Shown here one piece after another: positions 52,270-62,456 of a stretch of DNA of 64,000 bases (position 1 is its first letter; each line of letters begins with the position of its first letter). The notes beneath the pieces were generated by a model that searched no databases, was not told the origin of the DNA, and worked only from the letters and a program-made list of their open reading frames with translations. The DNA is taken from the NCBI RefSeq assembly GCF_030160275.1, contig NZ_BSOA01000036.1, positions 44,378-108,377 on the forward strand, written 5' to 3'. Source of the stretch: Dyella flagellata. GTDB lineage: Bacteria; Pseudomonadota; Gammaproteobacteria; Xanthomonadales; Rhodanobacteraceae. The position numbers and the translations under genes were made by a program.

Positions 52270-53919
52270 TTACTTTCCGCCGCGATGAGCAAGGCATAAG
52301 CGTAGATCGCCCGAGTCCACCCCGGGTTCGTGATCGAGGTTTGAGAGAATAGGCCGGCAATCCCCGATGGAAAGGTCGGGAGTCAGGCTATGCAGCAGGT
52401 CCAAATCGTCCTTGTCGTCCTGGCGCAGCACGATATAGAGCGGTCCTTTTCGCTGCTCCAGTCGTTGTTGAATCGTGTTCCAGAGCCGATGCCTATCTGA
52501 CACCTGCACAAACCAGTTCAGGCCGATAAAGTCGATCTGCTGGGAGTGGGGAAAGAAAGGAATGAGGTAGGCCGAAGGGATGCCGCCAAGTAACACCAGG
52601 CTGCCCGGCGGTACGTCATTCGTAGTGATGGCGAAGACCTGCTTTCCAAATCGGATTCGCCCCCAGCCGGGGTAGTGAGTGGTTGCCGCAATAAGAACAA
52701 GCAACACGCCCATGCTCAGGCCTATGATTTTCTGCTGCGTCTGGTCGTCTCGCGGAATAAAAATCCATGCTTGCACCGCCATCAACATTACGATGCCGGT
52801 CAGTGCCTCGATGGCAACGGCATATCGCAAAATGGAAAACAGCACAAGCCAGAACAGATAGGAGAGGCTGAGGAAGACACCGAAAAGCCGAATGACCGGA
52901 TGAGTTACTGTTCTTGCGGCACTTAGTTTTCGCCGAGACCCTAACAAGGCGAAAACCGCAATAAGCGCCAAAGACAGCATCGTGAGCGCATAGCGGGGGT
53001 CGGCAAACGGCGGTTCGGTGACGAGACTTGCACGCTTATGCAGCCAGTAGAACGGATAAAATACCCATTGCATGGCATCGCGTGGCAAGAAGCGCGCATC
53101 GACCGTACTCATGGGCGGTATCAGGTCGGATCGGAATATCTGATTGAATAGCGGAAACACAGGGTTGCCGCTTAGGCGGTAGAGGTGCCAGCCCCACCAC
53201 CCATAGCTCAATAAAAACGCCAAGGCAGCGCCCACCGTGAATGCGGCGCCCCATTTCAGGCGGCGGCCCATCGTTGCAGGCGCCAAGAGCACCGCCAAGC
53301 CTAGCGCCGGCAGGTAGACAATGGCGGTAGGTTTCAAGCCGGCGGCCAAGCCGCAACTGAGTCCGGCGAGCCACACTGCCAGCAGAGGCCTTTGCACAGC
53401 GCCATGAAACAACGGCATTAGCAGGTAAAGGCCGAGCAACACAAAAAACGCAAGCGCGATCTCATTGGACGTGCCGCCGGTCTGCGATACGGCCATGGTT
53501 CCGCTGACGCCGATCAGCACGGCAATCAGATCTCCCCAGTGCGGCTTGCGGCCCTGGTACTCGGCCAGACGAAAAGCAATTCGCAGCACTACATAACAAA
53601 GCGCTCCGAACCATAGTCCCTGCACGGCGGCCAGCAGTCTTGGCCACTGTTCGAGTGGTCCGGTCGAGAGCAGGTAATAGGGCAAGTCCAGCAGCGGATT
53701 GAAATAGCTCTGCATACTGGCGGGCACGAGATCGCGTGCATAACGATCGTTGAGCAGGGCCCAGGCGTTATACAGGTGATAGTTCTTCAAATCCCAGGAG
53801 GCATCCTGCTTCAGCTTGATGGAAAGCAGCGCGCCGACGGTCAAGCAGATACCCAGCCAGGGTTGCTTATCCAGGCTCCATTTGGATGTAGGGGAGAGAT
53901 TCATCTCAGTCGGTTTCAT
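52270..53919 (-). CDS. Polytopic membrane glycosyltransferase-like protein
   Basis: 549 residues with about ten membrane helices. The N-terminal loop KQDASWDLKNYHLYNAWALL near residue 37 is a known GT-C-like signature with acidic residues after the first helix. It probably uses a polyprenyl-phosphate sugar donor. Starts at 53919, inside the 3' end of the GT2 gene; a second ATG at 53904, just after the GT2 stop (TGAGATG), is equally possible. AT content is slightly higher than in the rest of the window. Confidence 0.7.
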   Translation of the reverse strand: MKPTEMNLSPTSKWSLDKQPWLGICLTVGALLSIKLKQDASWDLKNYHLYNAWALLNDRYARDLVPASMQSYFNPLLDLPYYLLSTGPLEQWPRLLAAVQGLWFGALCYVVLRIAFRLAEYQGRKPHWGDLIAVLIGVSGTMAVSQTGGTSNEIALAFFVLLGLYLLMPLFHGAVQRPLLAVWLAGLSCGLAAGLKPTAIVYLPALGLAVLLAPATMGRRLKWGAAFTVGAALAFLLSYGWWGWHLYRLSGNPVFPLFNQIFRSDLIPPMSTVDARFLPRDAMQWVFYPFYWLHKRASLVTEPPFADPRYALTMLSLALIAVFALLGSRRKLSAARTVTHPVIRLFGVFLSLSYLFWLVLFSILRYAVAIEALTGIVMLMAVQAWIFIPRDDQTQQKIIGLSMGVLLVLIAATTHYPGWGRIRFGKQVFAITTNDVPPGSLVLLGGIPSAYLIPFFPHSQQIDFIGLNWFVQVSDRHRLWNTIQQRLEQRKGPLYIVLRQDDKDDLDLLHSLTPDLSIGDCRPILSNLDHEPGVDSGDLRLCLAHRGGK

Positions 53920-54841
53920 CCATGGGGTGTGGCGATTGATAGGCGAGATACACCAGATGCTTCAGTTCTCGCCGTCCGAGCGTAACGGTGTCCAGCACCA
54001 GTCCGCAGACGAGGAAAATGGCTGCTAGCACCATTAATCCGCTGCATAGGACCGCCGTCGGAAAGCGCGGCACCAAACCGGTATGCAAATACGTAATCAG
54101 TAGCGGCAAAGCCAGCAAAACTGCTATCAACATGGACAGGGTTGCTGCGATGCCAAAGAACAGCAGGGGTTTCCCGTTCTTGGTGAGTTTCAAGATGGTA
54201 GCCAGAATCCGCCACCCGTCGCGCCAAGTACTCAATTTACTGTGCGATCCATCCATGCGGCTTGCATATTGGGTCGGATGCTCCGCCACAGGCATGTGTT
54301 GTTCCAACGCATGGACGGTCAACTCCGTTTCGACTTCGAAACCGCCTGCACGGGCGGGGTATGACTTTACGAAACGCCGGGATAAGACGCGGTAGCCCGA
54401 AAGCATGTCGGTAAAGGTTCTGCCGAAGATATATCCCGTCAAGCTGGTCAGTAGCCAGTTGCCGAAGCGGTGCCCCCGGCGATAGGCCTCAAGCTCTGTA
54501 CTGACGCGCGTGCCGACGACCATATCCAGGCTTTCTTCGAGGAGCTTCTGCACCATGATGGGGGCGGCCGACGGATCGTACGTGGCATCGCCATCTACGA
54601 GGACGTAGGCATCGGCTTCTATATCGGCAAACATGCGGCGAACGACATGACCCTTGCCTTGAAGCTCCTGCTTGCGAACGATGGCCCCGGCTGACTTTGC
54701 CAGTTCGATCGTGTTGTCCGTAGAGTTGTTGTCATAGACATGGATCGTTGCCGTGGGCAGGGCAGCTTTGAATTCGGCAACGACCCTGGTAATAGAAACA
54801 GCCTCGTTGAAGCACGGGACCAGCACAGCTATACGTGTCAT
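53906..54841 (-). CDS. Family 2 glycosyltransferase with C-terminal membrane helices
   Basis: 311 residues. GT2/GT-A domain: VLVPCFNEAVSITRVV near 7, YDNNSTDNT near 36, DxD-type DGDATYDP near 83 and DMLSGYRVLSRRF near 145. Two membrane helices follow (about 228-250 and 265-290), as in dolichyl/polyprenyl-phosphate sugar synthases and ArnC-like proteins. It would make the lipid-linked sugar for the GT-C-like protein downstream. First of the three-gene cluster. Confidence 0.85.
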   Translation of the reverse strand: MTRIAVLVPCFNEAVSITRVVAEFKAALPTATIHVYDNNSTDNTIELAKSAGAIVRKQELQGKGHVVRRMFADIEADAYVLVDGDATYDPSAAPIMVQKLLEESLDMVVGTRVSTELEAYRRGHRFGNWLLTSLTGYIFGRTFTDMLSGYRVLSRRFVKSYPARAGGFEVETELTVHALEQHMPVAEHPTQYASRMDGSHSKLSTWRDGWRILATILKLTKNGKPLLFFGIAATLSMLIAVLLALPLLITYLHTGLVPRFPTAVLCSGLMVLAAIFLVCGLVLDTVTLGRRELKHLVYLAYQSPHPMDETD

Positions 54842-54963
54842 TTGTTCAATCCCAAATCCTGGGGTATCAATATGGTCAGCAGGTCCTGAAAATGCGCGAG
54901 CGGGGCGCAGGCGCGTATTTTCGCACGGCCATGTATTGAAGAGGGGCCGCCAACAGCGAAACC

Positions 54964-56187
54964 TCAGTCAGGGCGACATTGCGCAATGGCTTGCACCCGA
55001 GCCTGTTCCATGGCGGCCCCGATGGCAGGCCCTTGCAGACCTTGTGCGACGAACGGGGTTGAAGTGATAGCGGCAGCAGCGTCGCGTGCACGACGAAGGT
55101 ACGCTGCCTGCGGGTAGTCGTCTTGTTCGTGACCCAGGCGGCCGCGTTTGTCGGCCAGGCATGCAGTGAGAAAGGTCTGTAGCCGTTCGGGGCGGCGCAA
55201 GGCGTCCAGCGCCGTCAGCAGCTTCAACACCGTCGCGGGCTTCAGTTCGAATGCGCGGTGTGCGTTGAGGTGCTCGCGGCAGACCAGTTCGGCCAGTTCA
55301 GCGTACTCGGTAGGCACCTTCAGGCGTGCCGCGAGCCCTTGCAGAGGCGGGATGCCGCGGTGTTCATGGCCGACATGGCGCGGCAGTTCTTCCCTCGGGG
55401 TCAGAGCTTTGCCGAGGTCGTGAGTGAGCGCGCAGAAGCCGATGAGGTCGTTGCCGGGGGCCAGCCTGGCGGCAGCGTCCAGCACCATTTCCAGATGGAT
55501 GCCGGTGTCGACCTCGGGATGGAATTCGGCGCGTTGTGGAACGCCGTACAAGGCATCGATTTCCGGGAATAGTACGGACAGTGCGCCGGACTCGCGCAAT
55601 ACACGCAGAAAGGCCGAGGGCTGGGTTTCACCCAGTGCCTTGCGTGTTTCCGCCCACACGCGTTCGGACACGAGATGATCGACCTCGCCATCGCGCACCA
55701 TCTGTTGCAGCAAGGCCATGGTTTCGTCGGCAACCGTGAATCCAAGTGGAGCGAAGCGCGCGGCGAAGCGGGCCACGCGCAGCAGGCGTACCGGATCCTC
55801 AACGAAGGCCAGCGAGACATGCCGCAGCACGCGCCGTTCGATATCGCCTGCACCGTTGTAGGGGTCGACCAGCCGCCCCTCCTCGTCCTGCGCAATAGCG
55901 TTGATGGTAAGGTCGCGCCGCGCGAGGTCCTGCTCCAGCGTCACGCCGGGATCGGCATGGAAAGCGAAGCCGTGGTAGCCGCGTCCGGTCTTGCGCTCGG
56001 TGCGGGCGAGAGCATATTCCTCATTGGTTTGCGGATGCAGGAAAACCGGAAAGTCCTTGCCGACCGGCTTGTAGCCAAGCGCTAGCATGTCATCTGGCCG
56101 CGCACCGACTACCACGTGATCGTGGTCAATCACGGAACGTCCCAGCAGTTTGTCGCGGACCGCGCCGCCGACCAGGTAAGTGCGCAT
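54964..56187 (-). CDS. cca: CCA-adding tRNA nucleotidyltransferase (multifunctional CCA protein)
   Basis: 407 residues. Adds or repairs the CCA end of tRNAs. Class II head [13 protein letters not shown] near residue 4 with catalytic acidic DHDH near 21, [10 protein letters not shown] near 90, then a C-terminal HD phosphohydrolase domain ([15 protein letters not shown] near 246). Length matches the E. coli protein. Co-directional with the SDR gene 23 bases upstream. Confidence 0.95.
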   Translation of the reverse strand: MRTYLVGGAVRDKLLGRSVIDHDHVVVGARPDDMLALGYKPVGKDFPVFLHPQTNEEYALARTERKTGRGYHGFAFHADPGVTLEQDLARRDLTINAIAQDEEGRLVDPYNGAGDIERRVLRHVSLAFVEDPVRLLRVARFAARFAPLGFTVADETMALLQQMVRDGEVDHLVSERVWAETRKALGETQPSAFLRVLRESGALSVLFPEIDALYGVPQRAEFHPEVDTGIHLEMVLDAAARLAPGNDLIGFCALTHDLGKALTPREELPRHVGHEHRGIPPLQGLAARLKVPTEYAELAELVCREHLNAHRAFELKPATVLKLLTALDALRRPERLQTFLTACLADKRGRLGHEQDDYPQAAYLRRARDAAAAITSTPFVAQGLQGPAIGAAMEQARVQAIAQCRPD

Positions 56188-56210
56188 GCCCTATTGTGCC
56201 ATGGTCGCCT

Positions 56211-57161
56211 TTACACTCCGCGATGGCGGAAGGTCTGGCGTGACACGTCCAGGCGCTGCTGCCGAGGCATGCCCAGGATGATGCGCGGGAGCCACGCTGT
56301 GAACGGTTGCGGCACGATGCCGAGCGCGGCGTAGCCATCCCTGCTGCCGACGGAATCGGTGCCCAGTGAGAGGAAGTTGTCGAGCGAGAAAGGTTTGCCC
56401 GGAAGCATGCCCGCGAACCGCGCCTGCCATCGGCCCAAGCTGTCGGGCAGCGGCATGATGGAGGTGTGCAAGCCTGCGGCGTCGCGAATGGCGCGTACTA
56501 TTTCGACGAGAGTAAGTATCTCCGGGCCGTACAACTCGAAGCTACGGCGCGTAGCGCGTTTGTCGTCGGCTACACAACGTGCGATGGCTTCGGCAACGTC
56601 GCCCACATAAGTGGGAGCCATACGCGAGGTGGCACGCGCCAGCGGAAGCACGGGCATCTTGCGCAGCAGCTTGGCGAAGCGTGTAACCAGGCCGTCGCCG
56701 GGCCCGAAGATCACGCTTGGTTCGTAGACCGTCCAATTCAGCGACGATACCTTGACCAATGCCTCCGCTTCACCACGTGTTTGCAGGTATTGCGACTGGC
56801 CTTGGCCGGCTTTCAGTGAACTCATCTGGTGCAGCCGTTGTACGCCGGTGACCTTGCAGATCTCGATCAGGCGTCGTGCCATCTCCACATGCGCGCGTTG
56901 AAAGGTATGGCAGCCGCTGTTGTTGAGGATGCCGATGAGGTTGATCACGCTATCGGCACCGTCGCAATGGCGGCGCAATACGGCATCGTCGTACACATCC
57001 GCGCTGCGGATGGCGATGCCGGGCAGCACGGCCAGCGAACGATGCTGCTCCCGGTTGCGCGAGAGCAGGATGACGCGATGCCCATCGGCGGCAAGGCGAG
57101 GTACCAGATAGCTTCCAACGAATCCGGTTCCACCGAGGATGACGATGCGTTGCGGGGTCAT
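56211..57161 (-). CDS. Complex I NDUFA9-like SDR family protein
   Basis: 316 residues. Atypical SDR with VILGGTGFVGSYLVPRL near residue 7 (GxxGxxG), NLIGILNNSG near 74 and FGPGDGLVTRFAKLL near 151. The classical Tyr-x3-Lys is replaced by the NDUFA9-like pattern; it probably binds NADP(H) without the usual catalysis. It sits between slt and cca in a minus-strand run. Confidence 0.85.
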   Translation of the reverse strand: MTPQRIVILGGTGFVGSYLVPRLAADGHRVILLSRNREQHRSLAVLPGIAIRSADVYDDAVLRRHCDGADSVINLIGILNNSGCHTFQRAHVEMARRLIEICKVTGVQRLHQMSSLKAGQGQSQYLQTRGEAEALVKVSSLNWTVYEPSVIFGPGDGLVTRFAKLLRKMPVLPLARATSRMAPTYVGDVAEAIARCVADDKRATRRSFELYGPEILTLVEIVRAIRDAAGLHTSIMPLPDSLGRWQARFAGMLPGKPFSLDNFLSLGTDSVGSRDGYAALGIVPQPFTAWLPRIILGMPRQQRLDVSRQTFRHRGV

Positions 57162-57241
57162 GACGAAGTCCCCCTGGGAGGGAAGCAGCCCGGCACGAAT
57201 TTTACTCTACTGGCGGCGCAATCCAGGCGAAGCGGACATGC

Positions 57242-59326
57242 TCAGCGCGACTTGCCCCTGGCGGGTGCGGCAATTGCCGAGCTGGTAGCCGCCGCCGGTG
57301 CCGCAGCTGACGAAGTCGCCGTCGCTACTGCGGGTGCCGGACAAGTCAAACGCTTGCGCTCATCCGGCGGATCCAGCCGGCCATTGGGCTGCCCGATCGG
57401 CAGCATGCGGGTGGAGATCGGGGCGGCCTTGCCATGCAGGCGCCAGTCGTAAATCACGCTGTAGTACATCACGCGCGCCACGTATTCACGGGTTTCCTTG
57501 TAGGGAATGGTAGCGACGAACAGGTCGGGCGGCAGCATGCCGCGGGCCGTGACCCATTGGCTCACACGTGCCGCGCCGGCGTTGTACGCGGCGCTCGCCA
57601 GCCACAGCGAGCCGTTGAAGCGTTGAACCATCTGCGCCAGGTAACGAGTACCCAGCTCGATGTTGGTCGCAGGGTAGTACAGGCTATCGCCGCCGTTCCA
57701 TGGCAGACCGTTGCGGCGTGCCACACCAGCGGCGGCGCTGGGCAGCAATTGCATCAATCCGCGCGCGTCGGCAGCGGACTGCGCATCGCTCATCCAGGCG
57801 CTTTCCACGCGCAGGATGCCGTAGGCCCAGGATGGATCGATGCCAGCTTGCTCGGCCTGTGGCACCAGGCCATCCTGGCTGGCGAGCGGAAAGCGCAGCG
57901 GGTAGTAGCTCAGCGCGTCGCCTTTGTTGAACGCGAACACCGCGCGGTCGTACCAGCCGCGCTCATTGGCGAGGATGACCGCCTGGCGGATTGTCGGGGC
58001 ATCGGCATTGGCCAATGCCAGGCTCCACTCGCGGCGTGCCTGCTTGGGCATGCCGACCGCGAACAGTTCGAAGGCGCGGCGGATGCCGGGGATCGCCAGC
58101 ACGGCCTGCTGGGCCCCCGCATCGGTAGCGGGCTGTGTGCTGCACAGCGCATACGAGGCATTCTGATGGTCGGCGGCCAGGAAGCCGAAGTAGCTGGACT
58201 GGTCGGCGACGCTGGCGTACACGCGCTGTGCTTCTTCCGTACGGCCCAGTTCATCCAAGGCCCGTGCACGGAAGTACTGCCACTCATCGTCCTGTTGCTG
58301 GGCGGACGGCATGGCGGCAATTGCATCCAGCACGGCTTGCCAGTCTTTTGCCACCAGCGCCATACGCACGCGCCATTCTCGGCTGGTCGGCGTTTGCGCG
58401 GAGGGCGGCAGCGCAATCAGGCGCGCTAGCGCATCGCTGTCGAAATCGGCGGCGTGGAATACGGCGAGGGCATTCAACACTCGATCGCGCTGCGCGGGAG
58501 TGAAATGGAAGCGGCCCTGCAACTGCTGCCAGGTACTGTCGGCCTGGTCGGATTGGCGTCGCGCCAGGCGCAGCAGCGCCAGGGTGATGGCTGCGCGGGA
58601 GCGCGTGTTGTCGGGCCACTGTTTCGCGGCCAGCAGGGCCGCTGCGGGGTCGTTGAGCGCCAGCACCAGGTTCTGCGCCGTCCTGGCCTCATCCGGCGGC
58701 AACCATTTCGACGAACCGGAGATCGTGCCGGCCTTACCCGCCTCCAAGGCTACGTCGATGCGTGACCAGACGCGTGCGGGGGGCAGCAAGCCCTGGTCGA
58801 AGGCGGCCTGCAGTACCGGATCGCAGGCCGAAGGCAGCGCGGGCTCAGCCCATAGCGCGGCCAGATCGCGATTGAAATCCAGCTTGGCGCCACCGGCGAG
58901 CTGCGCCTGCAGGGCGTCGCAGCTCAGTGCGTCGCCCAAGCCTGGCTGATACATCGCGACGAAATCGGTCCAGTCCTGGCGGCGCGCCAGTTCCTGCAGG
59001 AAATCGCGCTTGAGGTCGCTGGCCGGAATCAGGTCGGGGGCCTGCCGCAGGTAGGCTTCCACGCTGGGACGGTCCACCTGTTGCAGGTCGTGCTCCAGCG
59101 ACGCCGCTTGCAGATAGGGATATAGCGGATAGTCCATGAGCCCCTTGGCCAACGCACGCCAGCCGTCGCCGCCCTGGCTGGCGGCGGCATAGGCCTGTTT
59201 GAACGCGGCGCGTTGCGCTTCCAATGAGGTGCTATGCGTTTGTGCGACGGCTGTACCGGTCAGCATCCCGCCGGCCAGAACAGTCAACAGGTAGCGGCCG
59301 ATGCGCGATACGGCTGGCGGGGCCAT
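57242..59326 (-). CDS. slt: Soluble lytic murein transglycosylase (Slt70 type)
   Basis: 694 residues. Signal peptide (about 1-28), a long alpha-superhelical U/L domain, then the lysozyme-like catalytic domain near residue 490 onward with ILRVESAWMSDAQS (catalytic Glu about 503), ARGLMQLLPSAA and SAAYNAGAARVSQW. Cleaves peptidoglycan strands to 1,6-anhydromuropeptides in the periplasm. The C-terminus carries an Ala/Pro-rich tail. GGAGTGG lies about 8-10 bases before the ATG at 59326. Confidence 0.93.
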   Translation of the reverse strand: MAPPAVSRIGRYLLTVLAGGMLTGTAVAQTHSTSLEAQRAAFKQAYAAASQGGDGWRALAKGLMDYPLYPYLQAASLEHDLQQVDRPSVEAYLRQAPDLIPASDLKRDFLQELARRQDWTDFVAMYQPGLGDALSCDALQAQLAGGAKLDFNRDLAALWAEPALPSACDPVLQAAFDQGLLPPARVWSRIDVALEAGKAGTISGSSKWLPPDEARTAQNLVLALNDPAAALLAAKQWPDNTRSRAAITLALLRLARRQSDQADSTWQQLQGRFHFTPAQRDRVLNALAVFHAADFDSDALARLIALPPSAQTPTSREWRVRMALVAKDWQAVLDAIAAMPSAQQQDDEWQYFRARALDELGRTEEAQRVYASVADQSSYFGFLAADHQNASYALCSTQPATDAGAQQAVLAIPGIRRAFELFAVGMPKQARREWSLALANADAPTIRQAVILANERGWYDRAVFAFNKGDALSYYPLRFPLASQDGLVPQAEQAGIDPSWAYGILRVESAWMSDAQSAADARGLMQLLPSAAAGVARRNGLPWNGGDSLYYPATNIELGTRYLAQMVQRFNGSLWLASAAYNAGAARVSQWVTARGMLPPDLFVATIPYKETREYVARVMYYSVIYDWRLHGKAAPISTRMLPIGQPNGRLDPPDERKRLTCPAPAVATATSSAAAPAAATSSAIAAPARGKSR

Positions 59327-59487
59327 GAGGATTCCACTCCTTCGGAAGAACGCAACAGAGTGTAAAGGGATGGATTTTTGCGGGTATGAACGGTGCTTCA
59401 TCTGTCGAACACGCAAGTTCCCTGTCCGCCGTTCCCTGTTCCCCTTTATCCTTCGATGTTCCGTCCCATTACGCGCCCAAAGCCCGC

Positions 59488-61101
59488 ATGCCGCCCAAGC
59501 CCAAGAATATCGCCCATTACGGCCTTGCCTGGCTGGCACTGATCCTGGCCACGCTGGCCGGCCTGGCCTGGTGGTGGCAGATCGGCCGTCCGGTCGACTT
59601 GCCGGATGCTCCCTCGGCGCGGATCGCCTGCGTGTCCTATGCGCCGTTCCGCAAGCCGGGCGAGACACCCTTTGACACGCATTTCGTGATGACACCCGAA
59701 CGCATCGACGAAGATCTGCGCGCCCTGTCACAACGCTTCGACTGTGTGCGCACCTATTCGCAGGGCAATGGACTGGCCGCGGTGCCGGCCATTGCCGCGC
59801 GTTATCACATGCAGGTGTTGATGGGCATCTGGCTGGGCGGAGTGGAGAAGATCAACGAACGGGAGATCGAGCAGGGCATCGCAACTGCCAAGGCCAATCC
59901 CGGCGTGATCCGCGGCATCGTGGTCGGCAACGAAGTGCTGCTGCGCGGCGATCTTTCGCCCAAGCATCTTGCCCAATACATCCGGCGCGTGCGCGCGGCG
60001 GTACCCGCGACGATTCCGGTGACCTATGCCGACGTGTGGCAATACTGGTTGCGTTACCCGCAAATGGAGAGCGCTGTGGATTTCGTCACCATCCACATCC
60101 TGCCGTATTGGGAAAACGAACCGGTAGCGGCGATCGATGCCGTGCAGCATGTCAAGGAAGTTTACGCACGCGTGCAGCAAACGTTTCCCGGCAAGCAAAT
60201 CATGATCGGCGAAACCGGCTGGCCTAGCGCCGGGCGCTTGCGCCGGTCGGCCGAACCCAGCTTGGTGGACGAGGCGCTGTATCTGCGCGCCTTTCTGCGT
60301 TACGCCGCGCAGGTGCATATGCCCTACAACGTCATCGAAACCTTTGACCAGCCGTGGAAGCGCGCGCTGGAGGGGACGGTAGGCGGCTATTGGGGTATTT
60401 TCGATTCCAACGCGAAGCCGAAATTTCCGATGCTCGGCCCGGTGACGGAGGAGCCGCACTGGTGGTGGGGATGGCTGGCAGGGGCGGTGGGCGCCATTGC
60501 GTTTGCGTTCATCGGTGGGCGCCACCGTAGCTGGCACGGCATCCGAGGCTGGATCGCGCTGTCGCTGGCCGGTTTTGCTGCGGGTAGTTCCATAGCCTGG
60601 CAATTGCGGCAAATGATGTTCGCTTGCGAAGGGTGGTGGGAATGGCTGCTTTCATCGGTGTGCCTGGCCGGCGCGTGGGCGGTTGCGGCGGCGCTGGCGC
60701 GACGCTTCGCGGCGCATCTGGCCGACCATCACGATCACACCGAGCCTTCGCCGTGGTGGCGCTATGCCGCGTTGTTCGCTCTGGTGCTGTACGACATCCT
60801 GCTCGCCTTCAACGGGCGCTACATGGATTTTCCGATGGGCTTGTTCGCCCTGCCGTGCGTGGCCTATGGCGTGTTTGGCTTGCTGACGCATGAGTATTCC
60901 ATGCCGTCCGCGGAGCAGCGCTTCATGGCTTGCGTCGGTCCCCTGCTTGCCATCGCCCCGGTCGTGCAGGAGGCGGGCATGAGCAAGGTCGCATGGCTAT
61001 GGCTGGGCTTGAATCTGGCGATCGCGCTGCCGGTGTGGGTCGCTTGGCGTTGCCATCATGTCGCTCGCCTACAGGCGTACCAGGCGCAGGCTGCCGACTA
61101 G
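59488..61101 (+). CDS. Membrane-anchored GH17-like glucanosyl protein
   Basis: 537 residues. One membrane helix (about 10-30), a glycoside hydrolase family 17-like domain to about residue 315 with acid/base GNEVLLRG near 147 and nucleophile GETGWPS near 241, then about five more membrane helices (about 325-530). This layout is found in proteins linked to beta-1,3/1,6-glucan or osmoregulated glucan synthesis. The start is uncertain: the ATG at 59488 has a weak ribosome site, and one at 59386 would add 34 non-conserved residues. Confidence 0.75.
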   Translation: MPPKPKNIAHYGLAWLALILATLAGLAWWWQIGRPVDLPDAPSARIACVSYAPFRKPGETPFDTHFVMTPERIDEDLRALSQRFDCVRTYSQGNGLAAVPAIAARYHMQVLMGIWLGGVEKINEREIEQGIATAKANPGVIRGIVVGNEVLLRGDLSPKHLAQYIRRVRAAVPATIPVTYADVWQYWLRYPQMESAVDFVTIHILPYWENEPVAAIDAVQHVKEVYARVQQTFPGKQIMIGETGWPSAGRLRRSAEPSLVDEALYLRAFLRYAAQVHMPYNVIETFDQPWKRALEGTVGGYWGIFDSNAKPKFPMLGPVTEEPHWWWGWLAGAVGAIAFAFIGGRHRSWHGIRGWIALSLAGFAAGSSIAWQLRQMMFACEGWWEWLLSSVCLAGAWAVAAALARRFAAHLADHHDHTEPSPWWRYAALFALVLYDILLAFNGRYMDFPMGLFALPCVAYGVFGLLTHEYSMPSAEQRFMACVGPLLAIAPVVQEAGMSKVAWLWLGLNLAIALPVWVAWRCHHVARLQAYQAQAAD

Positions 61102-61272
61102 CGCGTAGGCTGGGATGCTAATCCCAGCTTTCCACACGGAATCCCGATGCTGGGATTGTCATCCCAGCCTACACGCAGCCAGACGCGCACACATAGTGCG
61201 GTGACAGGCACGTAGGACTAGATCAGAGGCTCTCTGGCTTGCAGACGTACCAGGCGCAGGCTGCCGATTAGC
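61071..61272. repeat. 32-base direct repeat flanking REP copy 6
   Basis: 61071-61102 and 61241-61272 match at 29 of 32 positions, including CGTACCAGGCGCAGGCTGCC. The first copy covers the 3' end and stop of the GH17-like gene; the second lies in the 3' part of the minus-strand membrane protein gene. The REP pair lies between them. Confidence 0.7.
61105..61172. repeat. REP-like inverted pair, copy 6
   Basis: Starts GTAGGCTGGGATGCTAATCC and ends ATTGTCATCCCAGCCTAC, with about 20 bases between the units. It starts 3 bases after the GH17-like stop, between convergent genes. Confidence 0.85.
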
Positions 61273-61592
61273 AGGGCAATCGCACCAGGGATGTAGCAGT
61301 ACAGCGTGAGCGCAAAAAGACCAAGCGCGGCTGCCAGGCATGCCAGCCAGGGCTTTCTGCAGAGCAGCGCCGGCGCTGTAGCGATGATCGCGGCGATGCC
61401 ATAGCCGTAAGTGTTGAAACCGATCACGATCGCCGCGCGTGCACTGCACCACGCGGGCCCTTTGGCGTCGTCGCAAAGATGCGCCAGTTCCGGCGGCTGG
61501 ATGAAGCCATAGCGCAACCATGCCGCCAGCAGGCCGATCGCCACGAGCAGGAACCAGGGAAGTGCGATGGAAAAAAAACGTCGTGCGGTCAT
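61218..61592 (-). CDS. Small multi-pass membrane protein, unknown function
   Basis: 124 residues. About three to four hydrophobic helices (near 5-27, 52-75, 82-108). The loop LAHLCDDAKGPAWCSARAAI has two cysteines in an exported-side position. It overlaps the EEP-family gene by ATGA, so the two are coupled; the pairing suggests a membrane-linked function but none was recognised. Confidence 0.7.
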   Translation of the reverse strand: MTARRFFSIALPWFLLVAIGLLAAWLRYGFIQPPELAHLCDDAKGPAWCSARAAIVIGFNTYGYGIAAIIATAPALLCRKPWLACLAAALGLFALTLYCYIPGAIALLIGSLRLVRLQAREPLI

Positions 61593-62371
61593 TTATGCGC
61601 TTTGGATGGGGCGGAGGGAAGCTGGATTTCAGCGGCGAGCGCCAGATGATCGGAAAAGGCTTGCGGCAGTGTCCACATCTTGTCGATGCGGATGTCCGAC
61701 GACACCAGGATGTGATCGAGCGCCCGCCTTGGTTTCCAGCTCGGAAAGGTCGGTACGCTCTGTTCCGGCGGCTGCAGGCTGGAGTGGGCGAACAAATGGC
61801 GCATTTCGACGCTGCGCGTATCGGTGTTGAGATCGCCCATCAGCACTGCATGCGGGTGATCCTGCAGCACCTCAGCGATAAAGGCCAGCTGTTTCGCACG
61901 CGCCTGCGCGCTCAGCGAAAGATGCGCAATCACCACCGCCAGCCCATGTGCTTCGTCGCCAAAGCGCGCCAATAGGGCACCCCGCCCGGGAATGCGGCTG
62001 GGCAGTGGATAGTCGACCACTACCTCCGGCTCCAGACGGCAGATCAGGCCGTTGGCGGTGTGCGAAAGCTGGGCGACGGGCCGGTTGGGCTGATGGCTCC
62101 AGAACGGCATGCGCGAGGTCTCGGCAAGATAGCGCGTCTGGTTGAGGAAACCCGAACGCAGGCTGCCGGCGTCGGCTTCCTGCAAGCCGATCACATCGAA
62201 CTGCGGCAACAGTTCTGCCAGGCGATCGAGGTTGTCCAGCTTGCTGCGGGCGGGCAGCACAGCGTTGATGCCGCGCGTGACGTACTGGTGGTAACGCTGC
62301 ACGCTGGCGCCCGCCAGGATATTGCAGCTCAGCAGGCGCAGCCGTTGATGCTTGCCGGGGGCACGTGTCAT
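61589..62371 (-). CDS. Endonuclease/exonuclease/phosphatase (EEP) family protein
   Basis: 260 residues. EEP fold: LRLLSCNILAG near residue 11 (Asn ligand), VIGLQEADAG near 60 (catalytic Glu), VIAHLSLS near 147, MGDLNTD near 177 (Asp/Asn), LDHILVSSD near 219 and SDHLALAAEI near 240 (Asp-His). No signal peptide. It may hydrolyse nucleic acid or a phospholipid/phosphodiester. Coupled by ATGA overlap to the small membrane protein gene. Confidence 0.85.
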   Translation of the reverse strand: MTRAPGKHQRLRLLSCNILAGASVQRYHQYVTRGINAVLPARSKLDNLDRLAELLPQFDVIGLQEADAGSLRSGFLNQTRYLAETSRMPFWSHQPNRPVAQLSHTANGLICRLEPEVVVDYPLPSRIPGRGALLARFGDEAHGLAVVIAHLSLSAQARAKQLAFIAEVLQDHPHAVLMGDLNTDTRSVEMRHLFAHSSLQPPEQSVPTFPSWKPRRALDHILVSSDIRIDKMWTLPQAFSDHLALAAEIQLPSAPSKAHK

Positions 62372-62456
62372 GGCAGCCGATGCCGGGTACCTGGGGGAAC
62401 AGATCGGGGCATCCTAAAGGTTCTCGATGCGGTTATTGTGAAAACCGCCGCCACCG

